Shown in pieces: positions 43,035-54,061 of a stretch of 64,000 nucleotides of DNA (its first letter is position 1; each line of letters begins with the position of its first letter). The notes under the pieces are model-generated. The model saw only the letters and a list, made by a program, of their open reading frames with translations, was not told the DNA's origin and ran no database searches. The DNA lies in assembly GCA_034620365.1 (NCBI GenBank), contig JAQGEQ010000225.1, positions 186,001 to 250,000 on the forward strand, in the 5' to 3' direction. Source of the DNA: Pegea sp. RAD2-039. Taxonomy: Eukaryota > Chordata > Thaliacea > Salpida > Salpidae. A program made the position numbers and the translations under genes.

Positions 43035-43380
43035 TTAACAATTTGGATATCACTCGCGCTGTTCAAGCAGAAGTTGAACCGTTTTAATATTGCCAAAATT
43101 ATCATTTTTAAACTGTGACTCGTTTTTCCTTTTTTATATAATTAAGATTTTATTTTATTTGCAGAAATTAGTACATTTCAAAAGAGTTTGAAGATCTTAT
43201 TCATAGTATCTTTCTTATAACTCTAACATCCTATGCAAACATCCACTGTTATATTGTATAGAAACTACTGAAATGTCATGTGTTACATCTTGTTCTATCC
43301 TTGTATTATTTGTGAGAATGTGTGTTAGCGAGAGGTGCTTTCTTCAGGCACCCTCCTTCACGTTTATCGTTTCAAAAAGT
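43035..43380 (+). mobile_element. LINE-A 3' end copy with internal insertion
   Basis: Starts in the ORF end (GCTGTTCAAGCAGAAGTTGA), is interrupted by about 90 bp of unrelated AT-rich sequence near 43140-43215, then resumes through the terminal hairpin and CCTCCTTCACGTTTATCG. Confidence 0.7.
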
Positions 43381-44869
43381 TGTATTTCGTCCAGTTAGTC
43401 CAACTCAGAATGCTAGGTCTAAATGATTGATTGATAATTTATTCACTATAGGAATTATTTTAATTTGTTATATGAGTCACTGTTGGTATAAAAATAGTTG
43501 AAACTTATTAAAGTTTCTTTTTGATAATTTCAACAAATTAAACCGATTTTAGAAACTTACAAAACATAAAATAATTTTGAATACAATTAAAGATAACAAA
43601 ACTTAATTAGATAATATTTCAAGCAAACGAATAAATTAAAATTTTTATCACGAAGTTCACTCCAGGAAAAAAAGTTCTTAATTAATAAAACTTAATTTTT
43701 TCAAAAGTATTTTGGTCAAAAATTACTTTAATTAAATCAACAAGTTAAAAACTTGAGAAATTTTATACAAAAAGTTGTTTTTCTGTTTATAGAGTATTAA
43801 ATAAAAATGCAGAAAACAAAATTAGTTTGAAGTTAAGAAGAATTTAACCTGACTACATAGGAAATGAATGATTTTTTGATAAAAGAATTTGTAAGATTGT
43901 TTTTAGTTTGACTTTGAGATAAAAGTTAGAAACATTTTGGTTCCTTACAAACTAACCTTTTAAATTTTTATTTGGAAGATAAACTGGCTTGGAAAATACA
44001 AATTTAATATTCTAAGATTACTGAGAAAATGTTGTTTTATTCAACTACATCAAAATTGAAGTCATCAGTAGTTTATCAATTAAAGAATACATGAGATTTA
44101 ATTACGTTTTAAATTCTCAAATTCAAAACCAATATGTTTATTACTTCAAATGTTTCTAATTCTGTTTATGTGAAACATTATTGCTTCTCTTTTTTATGAT
44201 CCTATAGTCTAGATTTACTATTATAAGATTCATTTCTGCTTCTTATAGTTGCATGAAGTTACCATTCAATGTTTTCTTCTTTAAATTTTAAAATCAAAAT
44301 TTGCTGTGTTTCACATTAAAACTTTATTTATTGTTTTAATAAAACCTAATCCTCTAAACTTTGAGTAGTATATTTAAGGAACAAGCTGATAAAATTGTTG
44401 TATTATCTTCAAACTAATAATATTTTAAAGCTTATACCATCATGCTAAAAGCTACACAAGTTTACTGCACTAAGCATAAAAATTACTACTTAAAAATAAA
44501 GAATAAAACTAGTACTTGTCGACAGCTTCTATAAATCGATATGCTGAGTCTACTAAAATAGATTTTAACATCTTGTGATCTGTTGAAACGTCAACATGAA
44601 GTGATTATTTCGATTTAAAGGGAGAGATTTATTTCAGTTGCTTATAACGTAACTGATGAAGATACAAGAGAATCAGAATGATTCCAAAATTAAAATCTGA
44701 TAAAAGCTTGTTGAAGCTATATAGAAAAATAGAAATAAGAAACCTTTTAATGTAGTAAGTTTTGAATACTAATTATTTACATTTATAAAAATTTGTATTG
44801 TAGATAAAAGTTTTGAAAGAAAATCGATTATAATATTGCGGTAATGAAGAAAGAAGTTTTGATGAAGGA

Positions 44870-46867
44870 TTACTGATTGGGAAACATCTGTGCTCCAAAT
44901 CGTTCATAGCAAAGATCAGCTATATGATGTTTACAATCATCTACATAAGCATATTTGTATAAAACAACATAAAGTAAAAAGTGCATAAAAAGCATATAAA
45001 AGAAGAAAATAGTTCTTCCAATTTTACTGGTAAGAATCATACGACTGAATCCTAAAGTGACTTTCTCCGGTGGACTCAGATTCATATATTTTCGTTGCTT
45101 TTCTTTACGACTGAAAGAGGTAAATGGATCCAAGTTTTCTTCATATTGAGAAGAGTAACGTTTAGAGGTGGTATCTTCATTGATTGTGACTGATGTTGTT
45201 GAAGAATAACTCTGTAGGTATTTAATCTTCTCAAAAAGCTTCACATTATCTGCTCTTAACATGTCAAGATCATTGTGAAGTTGTTGAACATCTCGATGTA
45301 ATTGATAATTCTCGGCTTGTAGCTCATTATTTTGTTGACGAAATCTTTCTCGTTGACTTGTTACTACTAAAAGAAGTGATGAATCTTTTGTTGTTACATC
45401 AGTAACTTCCGGAGCGATTGAAGAGTCTTTAAGAGCACCTGCGATCACTTCATGAGACACATTGCTCCTTGGGATGGATGTTGGGGACCCATCAGCTGCT
45501 GATCTGAAAACTGATGAAGGAGACTGAACTGATAGAAGATCTTCTTCTAATTTTTTGATGAGCTTAGCAGATTCCAGTTGATTATCTTTTGAAGCTTGTA
45601 ATTCATCTTGTAAGATTTTAAAAGATTCCTCTGATTGAGTGTTGATGTTTCTTAGTGACGTGTTTTCATCTTGGAGCAAGCGGTTTTTCTCCAGGAGCAA
45701 GACTTCTAAAGATTTATTCTTCTCATCACTGATAGTTGAAAATTGAGTGCTTTTAATGATACTTAATTCGCGTTTAATTTCATCATAATCCAGTTTCTGA
45801 GCAAGTTCTCTTTGATAACTTTCACATTGTTTGTTGGTTGAATCGACTTCTTCTTCAAGTTGAGTTATTTGAGAGGATGAAGATTCACGAAGCTTTAGAA
45901 GTTGATTCTGGAAATGCTGGACATGCTCAACTAGTTGTTGTACTTCCCTTTCTTTCGAGTTTAACTCATTTTCTAGATTAGATTGCGAAATAGCTTCAAT
46001 AGAAGCTTCTAGATCAACTTCTTTTTGATTTGATTGGTGGAAATTTTCTTGTAATAATTTAATCTGATCTTTTAATGTCTCTACTTCTTTACGAGAGGCT
46101 TCAGTTGCTTGATTGGCTCGATCCAAATCACAAACTAAAATATCAATCTCAGCAAGTCTTGCTTCGTTCTTTTCATCAAATTTTTCTTTAAGATTAAATA
46201 CTTCAGATTGTGAAGCGTCAAGAGCAGCTTGTAAAGTTTGTTCTTTCTTTTCTGATTCACTTAACTTAGTAGCAGCCTGATACTGATTATCTAAAATAAT
46301 TTTTTCTTTTTCTGTAAAGTTTTGAATCAAAACTTTTTCTTTTTCTTCAATTATTTTTTGAGCATTTAAAGCAGAATCTCTTTCTAGTTCCTTAATCTTT
46401 TCTTTTAAACTTTTAATAGTCACTTCTTGGTTTTTTACTTCGGCAAACTCTTTATTATATTCAGCAAGGGTTTCTCTTAACTTTGAATTTTCGATTTCAA
46501 TGTCATTCAAACGCTGATTTTTCTTTTGAAAAAACTCTGCTTGCTCTAAAGCCAGCGTTGGATCAGGCAACTCAATGACCTTCTTATACAAGTTCAAAAA
46601 TTCACTTTCACATGACTTGCTACGTTTTGTAAGTGCGTCTATCTCACCTTGAAAACTTTTTAATAAAACAGAAACAGCTTTTTTTACATCATCACTACTG
46701 TTTCTCTTGAAAGATTTCACCTGCTCCACCAGCTTCCGACGTGAAAGATCACTTGCGTCTTGTCGTGAAGCTACTTCTGTTGCTGTTTGATCTAATTTAC
46801 TTTGAAATTGTGAAAGATCAAAATTTTTCCAAAATTGTAGCATCACAACAACATTTGAAGAAGTCAT
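44870..46867 (-). CDS. CASP: CASP golgin (CUX1 CASP-type), intronless
   Basis: A single 665-residue ORF. The N-terminus FWKNFDLSQFQSKLD and the following FLNLYKKVIELPDPTLALEQ match animal and plant CASP. Residues ~110-560 are a long heptad-rich coiled coil. The conserved C-terminal block includes YMNLSPPEKVTLGFSRMIL, a single transmembrane anchor (~GRTIFFFYMLFMHFLLYVVL) and a short lumenal tail, so it is a tail-anchored Golgi tether (family knowledge: retrograde intra-Golgi transport, golgin-84 partner). In vertebrates CASP is an alternative product of CUX1; no homeodomain or CUT repeat is visible here, so this looks like a dedicated CASP gene. The absence of introns in a 2-kb gene is unusual for this window. 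Confidence 0.88.
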   Translation of the reverse strand: MTSSNVVVMLQFWKNFDLSQFQSKLDQTATEVASRQDASDLSRRKLVEQVKSFKRNSSDDVKKAVSVLLKSFQGEIDALTKRSKSCESEFLNLYKKVIELPDPTLALEQAEFFQKKNQRLNDIEIENSKLRETLAEYNKEFAEVKNQEVTIKSLKEKIKELERDSALNAQKIIEEKEKVLIQNFTEKEKIILDNQYQAATKLSESEKKEQTLQAALDASQSEVFNLKEKFDEKNEARLAEIDILVCDLDRANQATEASRKEVETLKDQIKLLQENFHQSNQKEVDLEASIEAISQSNLENELNSKEREVQQLVEHVQHFQNQLLKLRESSSSQITQLEEEVDSTNKQCESYQRELAQKLDYDEIKRELSIIKSTQFSTISDEKNKSLEVLLLEKNRLLQDENTSLRNINTQSEESFKILQDELQASKDNQLESAKLIKKLEEDLLSVQSPSSVFRSAADGSPTSIPRSNVSHEVIAGALKDSSIAPEVTDVTTKDSSLLLVVTSQRERFRQQNNELQAENYQLHRDVQQLHNDLDMLRADNVKLFEKIKYLQSYSSTTSVTINEDTTSKRYSSQYEENLDPFTSFSRKEKQRKYMNLSPPEKVTLGFSRMILTSKIGRTIFFFYMLFMHFLLYVVLYKYAYVDDCKHHIADLCYERFGAQMFPNQ

Positions 46868-48707
46868 TATTTATATTTGTTCAATAAATTATGAAACTTA
46901 TATAAATGAGCTTTTTATTAAAACATAAATATTCTTAGAATATATTTGATAAAATAATGATTATCAATATAATCAACATATAATTTTAATTAATATAATA
47001 TTAAGATGTTAAATAACTCATTTATATAATATATTAATTAGCAAAATAGCAAAATTAATATATAAAAAAATATACAATTATTTTTTATTGTTATTCTTTA
47101 TAAGAATATTTATCAATTGAATAAATGTAATATTATATAATAACATTTGAAGAGATAAAACTCTATAATCTTTAAGATTACATAAATAAAATGAATTATC
47201 TTTAAATAGATTAAACCTTTTATTTATTCAACGCATGGCTGCGAGTGACAAATTCTACAGCTCTTATATCAAACAATATGAACTGAAAGATAATGAAAAG
47301 GTCTTAAGTATCACAATTTAATATAGTTTTATATAGAAAGAATAGAAATACTACAGAGGTATAAATATATAGAATCATCTGTTATATAACACTTGTTAAG
47401 AAATTACTTAAATCATATTTTTTAAACAAAATTTTAAAACTTTAATAACTTTATAAATCTAAAACCTAAAATTTAAGTCTAAATTGAAATTATTTCATAA
47501 GCTTTAAGAATTGTTATGCTTTGTTTTAGGCACAACATCTGGAAATATAAAATTCGAATTAAGTAATTAATTGTATTAAAAAAACATTGCAATTAATCAG
47601 ACTAGCCAAAAATATAATTTTTCCTAGTTTAAATATTTGTTTTTATAATTTTTTTAGTTATTATGAACTACTTAAGCTAAAAAATAGTTCAATTTCTTAT
47701 AACATAAATTAAAAACAATATTTTTAATAAAAATTTGAGTCAAAATATTATAAATCCAAATTTTACTTTTGCAAATTTATTTTAGATTAAAAATTTTATA
47801 AACAAAAAGTCAGCAATAACATTGCCAAGTATTATTTTATAAACTTGTTTTTATATTCGGCATTCAAAAAAAACTTTATCAAATATTATTTATAAACTTG
47901 TTTTTATAAAAATAATTCATTTTATACAATAACATCACCAATATTTTTATAAGTACTTTTTCAAAACTCAAAAAATAAAAAAAATATTAAAATAACTTAA
48001 CTAAAAGTTACAAAAGTAAAAAAATTATTTTTAATATAAACGTAAAATACAAAAATTTCATGTATAGGTTTTATTATAGTTTTCTCAATAAGTACTAAAA
48101 ATAAAAAAATTGTAAAAAAACTTTGATGTAACTTTTTCTGCCGAAAAATATTTCAAGAAATTATTTTTGTATAACTAATTATAGGTATTAAAAAAGAATT
48201 AAATGAAATTAAACTTAAATCATGTAACTATTATGATTTAATAATACGTAAAGTAACGTAGTTAATAAATAAAAATATTTTACTCTAAAAAATTTCAAAA
48301 TATTTTACTCTAAAAAATTTCAAAATATTTGCTGGTCTTCTTCTATCTTTCTTAAGTAATTTATCTTTACTTTTGTAAGACTTGAGAAGCTTTACCTCAA
48401 AGAAAAATATAATTTCTCAATCAAAATAATTACTGAAGCCTTATATACAAACTTCCTGTCGCTTAAATTAGGTTTTTTAAAAGTACTTTAGTTTCTATAT
48501 ATTTGTTAAAATAAGTTATATTCAGTCAATAGATGTTGTATAAAAATATACTCTATTTAAATTTATTCAAATATATTAAGTAGTTGTCTATATCAAATTT
48601 TAAACATGTAGTTATACATTTTATTTCAGTTTCCAGTTATCAGAGTTAATTGTAATTTAAGTATTTTTTATCATCATATTTGATTTAAACAAATAACTGA
48701 AAAGAAT
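46868..48707. other. AT-rich intergenic stretch
   Basis: Contains a LINE-B fragment and a short tandem duplication of ~25 bp (TATTTTACTCTAAAAAATTT-type, 48279-48330). No gene recognised. Confidence 0.5.
47215..47450 (-). mobile_element. LINE-B 3' end copy
   Basis: Matches 52850-53000 from TTTATTCAACGCATGGCTGC through GCGAGTGACAAATTCTACAG and AAAGGTCTTAAGTATCAC, then diverges; a weaker match runs to about 47450. Confidence 0.75.
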
Positions 48708-49088
48708 ATGAGTCAAGATAATAAAGATGATTTGTGTTCAGCAAAATATGAAGTTAAAATAAGTAGAGAAGAATTGGAACCTAAAACTTGTCTTGAGAAA
48801 ATTAGAAAATATAAAGTTTCAGAAAAGGAAATAACCAAAAAAGATAATGAGTCGTCTACCCCCAAGCTAACAAGGAACCAAGAAGCAGAAAATATGTCTA
48901 CCTCCAAGATGTTGCAACAGTCAAAAAAAAGTTCAACGAAATTATTTGGAAACAATTTGAAAAGTGCTTTTATACGAAGAGGTAAATTGTATCAAAACCC
49001 AAACGCTAAAATATGGAACAGTCAGCTAAATTTGAATATTAGTCAGTTAGAAATACCTCAACAAGATCAAGAATCATCAGATGAGTAG
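48708..49088 (+). CDS. Unknown small charged protein
   Basis: A 126-codon intronless ORF. The product is hydrophilic, Lys/Glu/Ser-rich in the first two thirds, with a basic patch (LKSAFIRRGKLYQNP) near residues 84-98 and an acidic end (QQDQESSDE). It has no signal peptide, membrane segment or domain I recognise. Codons follow the local AT bias, and the antisense frame at 48713-48955 is shorter. It could be a genuine lineage-specific gene or the coding part of a transcript with unseen exons; chance is possible but less likely at this length and composition. Confidence 0.4.
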   Translation: MSQDNKDDLCSAKYEVKISREELEPKTCLEKIRKYKVSEKEITKKDNESSTPKLTRNQEAENMSTSKMLQQSKKSSTKLFGNNLKSAFIRRGKLYQNPNAKIWNSQLNLNISQLEIPQQDQESSDE

Positions 49089-49495
49089 ATGATAAGCATA
49101 CCGGTCTTTTATCTTTACTTTTTTACTACAACTCTTTTAAAGACGTTTTATTCTAAATCTAAAAAGTTAGATTTGTTAAATCACAAACTCATTTTGAGAT
49201 TCAACTTTTTCTATTTGCGTTTATCACAATCTTTTATAAACGAATGTACCAATTAGTTTTTAAATTTGGAGTTAACAATAAACTACTTAAAGAATTTTGT
49301 TTATTTTTTTATTATTATTGGATTCAGTTTTGATATTTTAAAATGTTTAGAAAGTTTATAATTTTCTTCTAATCTTAATTCTTGAGTTTTTAGTTTTTAA
49401 ATTCAAACAATTGCTGATTTATAATAACAGAATTTAGTTTTTATTCTTGAGTTTTCACAGTTGAATAAATTGAATATAAAGATAAGTAAACACAT
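49089..49495. other. AT-rich convergent 3' flanks
   Basis: Between the unknown ORF and the end of MYCBPAP. AATAAA-like sequences only. Confidence 0.4.
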
Positions 49496-52400
49496 TTAGT
49501 TTGAGTTATCAATGTCTTCAAAACTTCCAAAGATCTGATCAAACTTTTGTTGAACAATTTCTTTAACCTGAAACAAATAATCTCCTAAAAAACCATCTGA
49601 AATTTTCACATTTAAATCTAACATGAATTTCAAACTTTTCAAGGTATCTTCCGTATTGTAAATTATTAGAAAGGTCATCTGATAATCTTAAAAACTCTGA
49701 AGCAGTCGATTTAGTTTCTAAGAGCTCAGGAAAAGCATCTGTAGATTCAGATAAACCACCACGTGACGCAGACAGTCTCGTGTTCGACTTTCCTTCCTTG
49801 CTTTTAGATCTCTGTAAAGATGTAAAGTTATTAAGAATTAAGAGAAGATCTTTTTTGTTTACATCTCTTTTAGCCTTCCGCAACATCCGGTCATCTCTAT
49901 TCGATTCTGTCTTCTTCTCTTTTTCTACAAAAACCCGAATATTATGATGATAATTATTATCATAAATGAAATAATTCGATAATTATTATCATAAATGAAA
50001 TAATTCGATAATTATTATCATAAATGAAATATTCGATAATTATTATCATCAATGAAATATTCGATAATTATTATCATAAATGAAATAATTCGATAATTAT
50101 TATCATAAATGAAATATTCGATAATTATTATCATCAATGAAATATTCGATAATTATCGAATCAGCTGATTGAAGCGGATGCAGCATTCCAAAATGTCCTA
50201 AGGCATCACCAGCAAGCAACGAAAGCTCTTTGCAACATTCACCAATTAGCTCGCGCTAAAGCTGGCATGACGTCATATCAATGACGTCACAATCATTACC
50301 TTCGTCATCAGCGGTCGACTGTTGGTCGTTAGTGACGTCATCGTGAAGTTGGACACGGTTGCTGTTGCCTAGCAACAAATCATACTCACTTATAGGTTGA
50401 GTTGACTCTGAAGAGTTGAGGTAAAGTTCATTGATCTTCATCAAGGTCTTCAGACGCAAAGAGCAACTACTGATCTCATCCAACATCTCGCAAAGAGTCG
50501 CGGCGCTGTTGTGACGTCATCAATGACGAGGTGTGATGACGTGTTTGAGGGCTTACGCGATGTTATATTTCGCTTCGGTGATCGGCAGATCAGGTGGTGA
50601 CGTCAGACCGCGCTCGATGACGTCATTGATGCCGGCCAACAGCGTCTCGCACGCGTCCATATCTTCAATCTGACGGACTCGCTCACACAGATCCTTGATG
50701 CAAAGATTCCATTCAGGGCGAACTTCCTCGTCACAATCCGAGTGCAACTGAAGATGAAGATCAGGAAGAAGATGAAGATCAAAAGATGAAGATGAGAAGG
50801 AGGATGAAACCTGCCGATACATCTGCTTCAGTTCATTCACAACTTGATAATTATAAAAAAGATGAGGATTTGAACTTTCAAAGATCTGCTGCTCAGTGAT
50901 GTTGGCTTCAAACGGTGAAAGACATCTAAAAAAAGAAGATCTGATAAAAAAGATCTTAATCACGAAGATCAACCTCTCAGGAGTGCGAATCCCACTAATC
51001 AAATCCCAAATCATCTTCCCGACTACTCTTTCAGCTTCTTTTCGATCTAAAACTTTCTCAACATCATCACATCGACGTCGCAAATCTTCTCGCTGTTCCT
51101 CATCCGTCGCGACTCCTCTCAAGATCAACTGAAGATGATGACGTCACACAAGCTCGTGAAGTGACCAGGGGCACCTTACAGTTAAAGGGCGCCCTGAATC
51201 GAGAAGAGGGCGCGTGTCGAAGCGCCACGTCTCGTAGAAGATGCCGACATTTGGTGATTTGAAGGTGACGGGCAAAACAGCGACATCATTCGGAAGAATC
51301 GAACCTAAAACGCGATTTAGCGGTTCAAACGTCATTCGGCGGCGAAAATCAACCAACCGTGACTAGTGTCGAAATAAAATCGCTGAACCGTGTCATGCTT
51401 GATGACGTCAAAACTAGGAGAGACCGGAAGACGACTCCAATCAAAACTGATCAAAGTACTTCCGTTGTTCTCGATCCGAATCGGTGTGACGTCACAATCA
51501 TCAGTAGGAGACTCGAAGTTGACTCGAACCGCGTTTCCCTCGTCTATCTGTGACGTCATCAAAATTATTGATGTGGTTTCGCGTCACGATTGATTTATGG
51601 ACCTCGTAGTCAATTGCTGGTCCAGTCCAACGAACAGGTTGGCCACAAAACACTATAGATGGTCCATCAAAATGATTAATTGGTCGTGAACTAGATGGTT
51701 GAGGATCTGGGCCATATTGGGCAGAAGCCACTTTGTCGACTGGTTTCAAATTTTCATCATTTTTAACTTCCGGTTTCTTACAAATGATCTCCAAATGATC
51801 TAAATCCTTCAACATCCGATCTCAGATCATCAGAGATCATGATGAAGATCAACTTACAGCTTGATGAGGTAATTGTCGAACTGATTTAAATCTTTTCTTG
51901 AAATATTCGTTATTATCTTCTCTCCATCTGTTCTTCATCTTCTCTTCATTACTCCCTCTAGCGGCTGTTTCAATCTGAATCGTCTTCGGCTTCCCAATTT
52001 GCTCTACACTATACAGTGATTGATGACGTCATCAACGCGATTCTTCCTCACCAAGAATAAAGGGAGCTCCACTTTGTGTCTTCCCTTTAGTGAGCTTTAA
52101 CCCGAAATCTTCATCACCAACATTTTGGGGTTGATCCCAAAACTCCGTCCCTTTCCGATCTGTGAGATTTGAGATCTTAGAAATCTTCTTTTAAAGTCAT
52201 CTTACTCACATCCGAGTCTCGGTGAAGGAGCGAAATTGTTGACAACATCTCGTCGCTCCAGTTTTGATCTCCACAAATGATCTCCGTTCATGATCAATCT
52301 TTCAATCGGTTTGTTTAAAAGATCTGATTTTAATGAGTTGTAGCGCCACCTAGTGGTGAGGGGATGAAGTGGGACTTACTGGAGATACGGATTTGTTGAT

Positions 52401-54061
52401 CCTTACGCAGGATCATGTGTCTCTTCCAGTTGCTAAGAGCGTTTTTTTGATCAAACTTCCACGAAGATCGCTTCTTCTCATCTTCAACTTCAGCTCCCAG
52501 ACCTTCTATCTGAATCTCATTTATCTGTTTCGTTAAACAGCTTACAGCTGGAGCCTGAATCTACAGAAGATGAAGATCAATCGTGTGATCCCTGACTTAA
52601 TCCGTCATCTTACATCCATATGATCGTTCCTTAGAGCTTCTTCCACAAAGTCCTCAACACTCCCAAGCAAGCTGTATCCGACAATATATCCGTCTTCAGT
52701 GTATCTGATGTTTTTAAAGTAAATTTGAAGATCTATTTTATTTGAGATCTTTAGCAGCAAGTGAACTTCTCTTCTATCAACTTTTAACTTATTTAAGAAT
52801 TCTACAAAACACTAAACTAGTCTCATAAGACAGAAATTAAAAGATAAATTTTATTTATTCAACGCATGGCTGCGAGTGACAAATTCTACAGCTCTTATAG
52901 CGAACAATATGAGCTGAAAGATAATGAAAAGGTCTTAAGTATCACAATTTAATAATTGATATAAAAAGAATAGAAATACTGCAGAGGTATAAAAATTGTG
53001 AATCAAAAATTTAAAGATAAGTGAAGAAAGTGGCATATATCACTTGTTATTAACTATTATCATGTAACAAATTTGGCTTGTGGTAAGTTTGAACTCGTGT
53101 AGTAATTTTGAAGGAAATATACTGTAGATAATAGAAACAAAAATTAAATAAATGAAGAAATTGGAAGTGTAATCATTCACTTGTTGATGGAATTACTTAA
53201 TTCATATTTTTAAAAATGAATTTTTAAAGTAACATATAAAAAACTTAATAAAAAAATAATCTATCGTAAGGTTTAGTTATATTTATTAAATGTTATAAAT
53301 ATATTTATTTATTACAAAAAAAGGAATCAGTTTAAAACTAACTTGTTTTCTAATTACTTAAATCAAACTTTTTTAATTTTTTAGAGATAGATTTTGATTT
53401 AGTGATGGAATCGGGAAGGGAATTCCAAACTTTAGTTACTTTAGAAAGTGAAATGCTTGAGTAAATGTATTTGACAAGAAAACTTACATCTAAAAGTGTT
53501 AATAGCCACTTACCTTGGACCTGCTGGTCCAGAATAATCTAGATTTCTCTGCTTGGTAACTTCAGGGGCTTTTCTTGCAATAACCACATGCTTATAAGTT
53601 TCTTTTTTCTTTTTAACAACTTTGCGAACATTTACTTCTCGTCTTTTCATCTCATTTTGATTTATATGTGAAAAAACTCTGACCTAAAAGTTAACAGATT
53701 TGAAATATTAATTTATAATTCTTTTAAAACAAACTTTTTGTAACTCGTCGACATTTATAGATAGAGCCTGAATTTCTTCATCATTTAAAATATCATTTTT
53801 ATCTACATCAGATTGTGGAGGAGAAGGGATCACTTCTGGAGTGATTGCATGATGTTTCTTCTTTTTTTCTAAAAATAACAACAAAATTGAAAGATTTGAA
53901 AGATTAAAAACACTTAAACTTCAAAATTATTTAAAATTGTACAAAATATTATTATTAATAAATAGTATTTTGATGATAAATTTTGTTTTATCTTAAGAGG
54001 TTTATTAAATTAATATCAGCTTACTTTGTGTTGGTGGTTTTAAAGTTGTACCAAGAGACAT
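49496..54061 (-). CDS. MYCBPAP: MYCBP-associated protein (MYCBPAP)
   Basis: Minus-strand multi-exon gene. The first exons are 54061-54025, 53868-53735, 53683-53514, then from 52704; the last ends with the stop at 49498-49496. Recognisable pieces in order: ARKAPEVTKQRNLDYSGPAG; RYTEDGYIVGYSLLGSVEDF; GPSIVFCGQPVRWTGPAIDY (51.6 kb); SFDWSRLPVSPSFDVI and VQRFYFDTSHG (51.4 kb); VTFKSPNVGIFYETW (51.25 kb); RTPER then ANITEQQIFESSNPHLFYNY (50.9 kb); and a helical C-terminus ending QIFGSFEDIDNSN. Family knowledge: AMY-1 partner, linked to sperm axoneme/central apparatus. Exons between 49.9 and 52.7 kb were identified but not all boundaries fixed. Introns carry a LINE-B copy (52.8-53.5 kb) and a minisatellite. 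About eleven TGACGTCA copies lie between 50.2 and 52.1 kb. Confidence 0.8.
49946..50158. repeat. 27-29 bp minisatellite, 7 units, in a MYCBPAP intron
   Basis: Unit GATAATTATTATCATAAATG plus AAATAATTC, in length variants (AAATATTC) and with TCATAAATG/TCATCAATG alternatives. The order of variants suggests a higher-order pattern (two long, short, short-C, then long, short, short-C). Confidence 0.9.
52845..53470 (-). mobile_element. LINE-B 3' end with ORF C-terminus, in a MYCBPAP intron
   Basis: Minus-strand reading gives KVWNSLPDSITKSKSISKKL then KKFDLSN and a stop (53350-53440), again the WNSLPxxI signature of a non-LTR reverse transcriptase ORF end, followed by ~490 bp of 3' UTR ending in GCCATGCGTTGAATAAATAA. 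Same orientation as the host gene. Confidence 0.75.

Larger units (their letters stand above)
41500..44869. other. Repeat-rich intergenic stretch
   Basis: Between the HARS and CASP 3' ends. Holds one LINE-B and two LINE-A fragments, listed separately. The overlapping plus-strand frames at 41342-41783 extend from HARS in other frames and are not supported. Confidence 0.5.

Noticed and set aside
49946-50158. CRISPR-like array
   Set aside because: Units are contiguous with no unique spacers and lie in a eukaryotic intron; it is a minisatellite.
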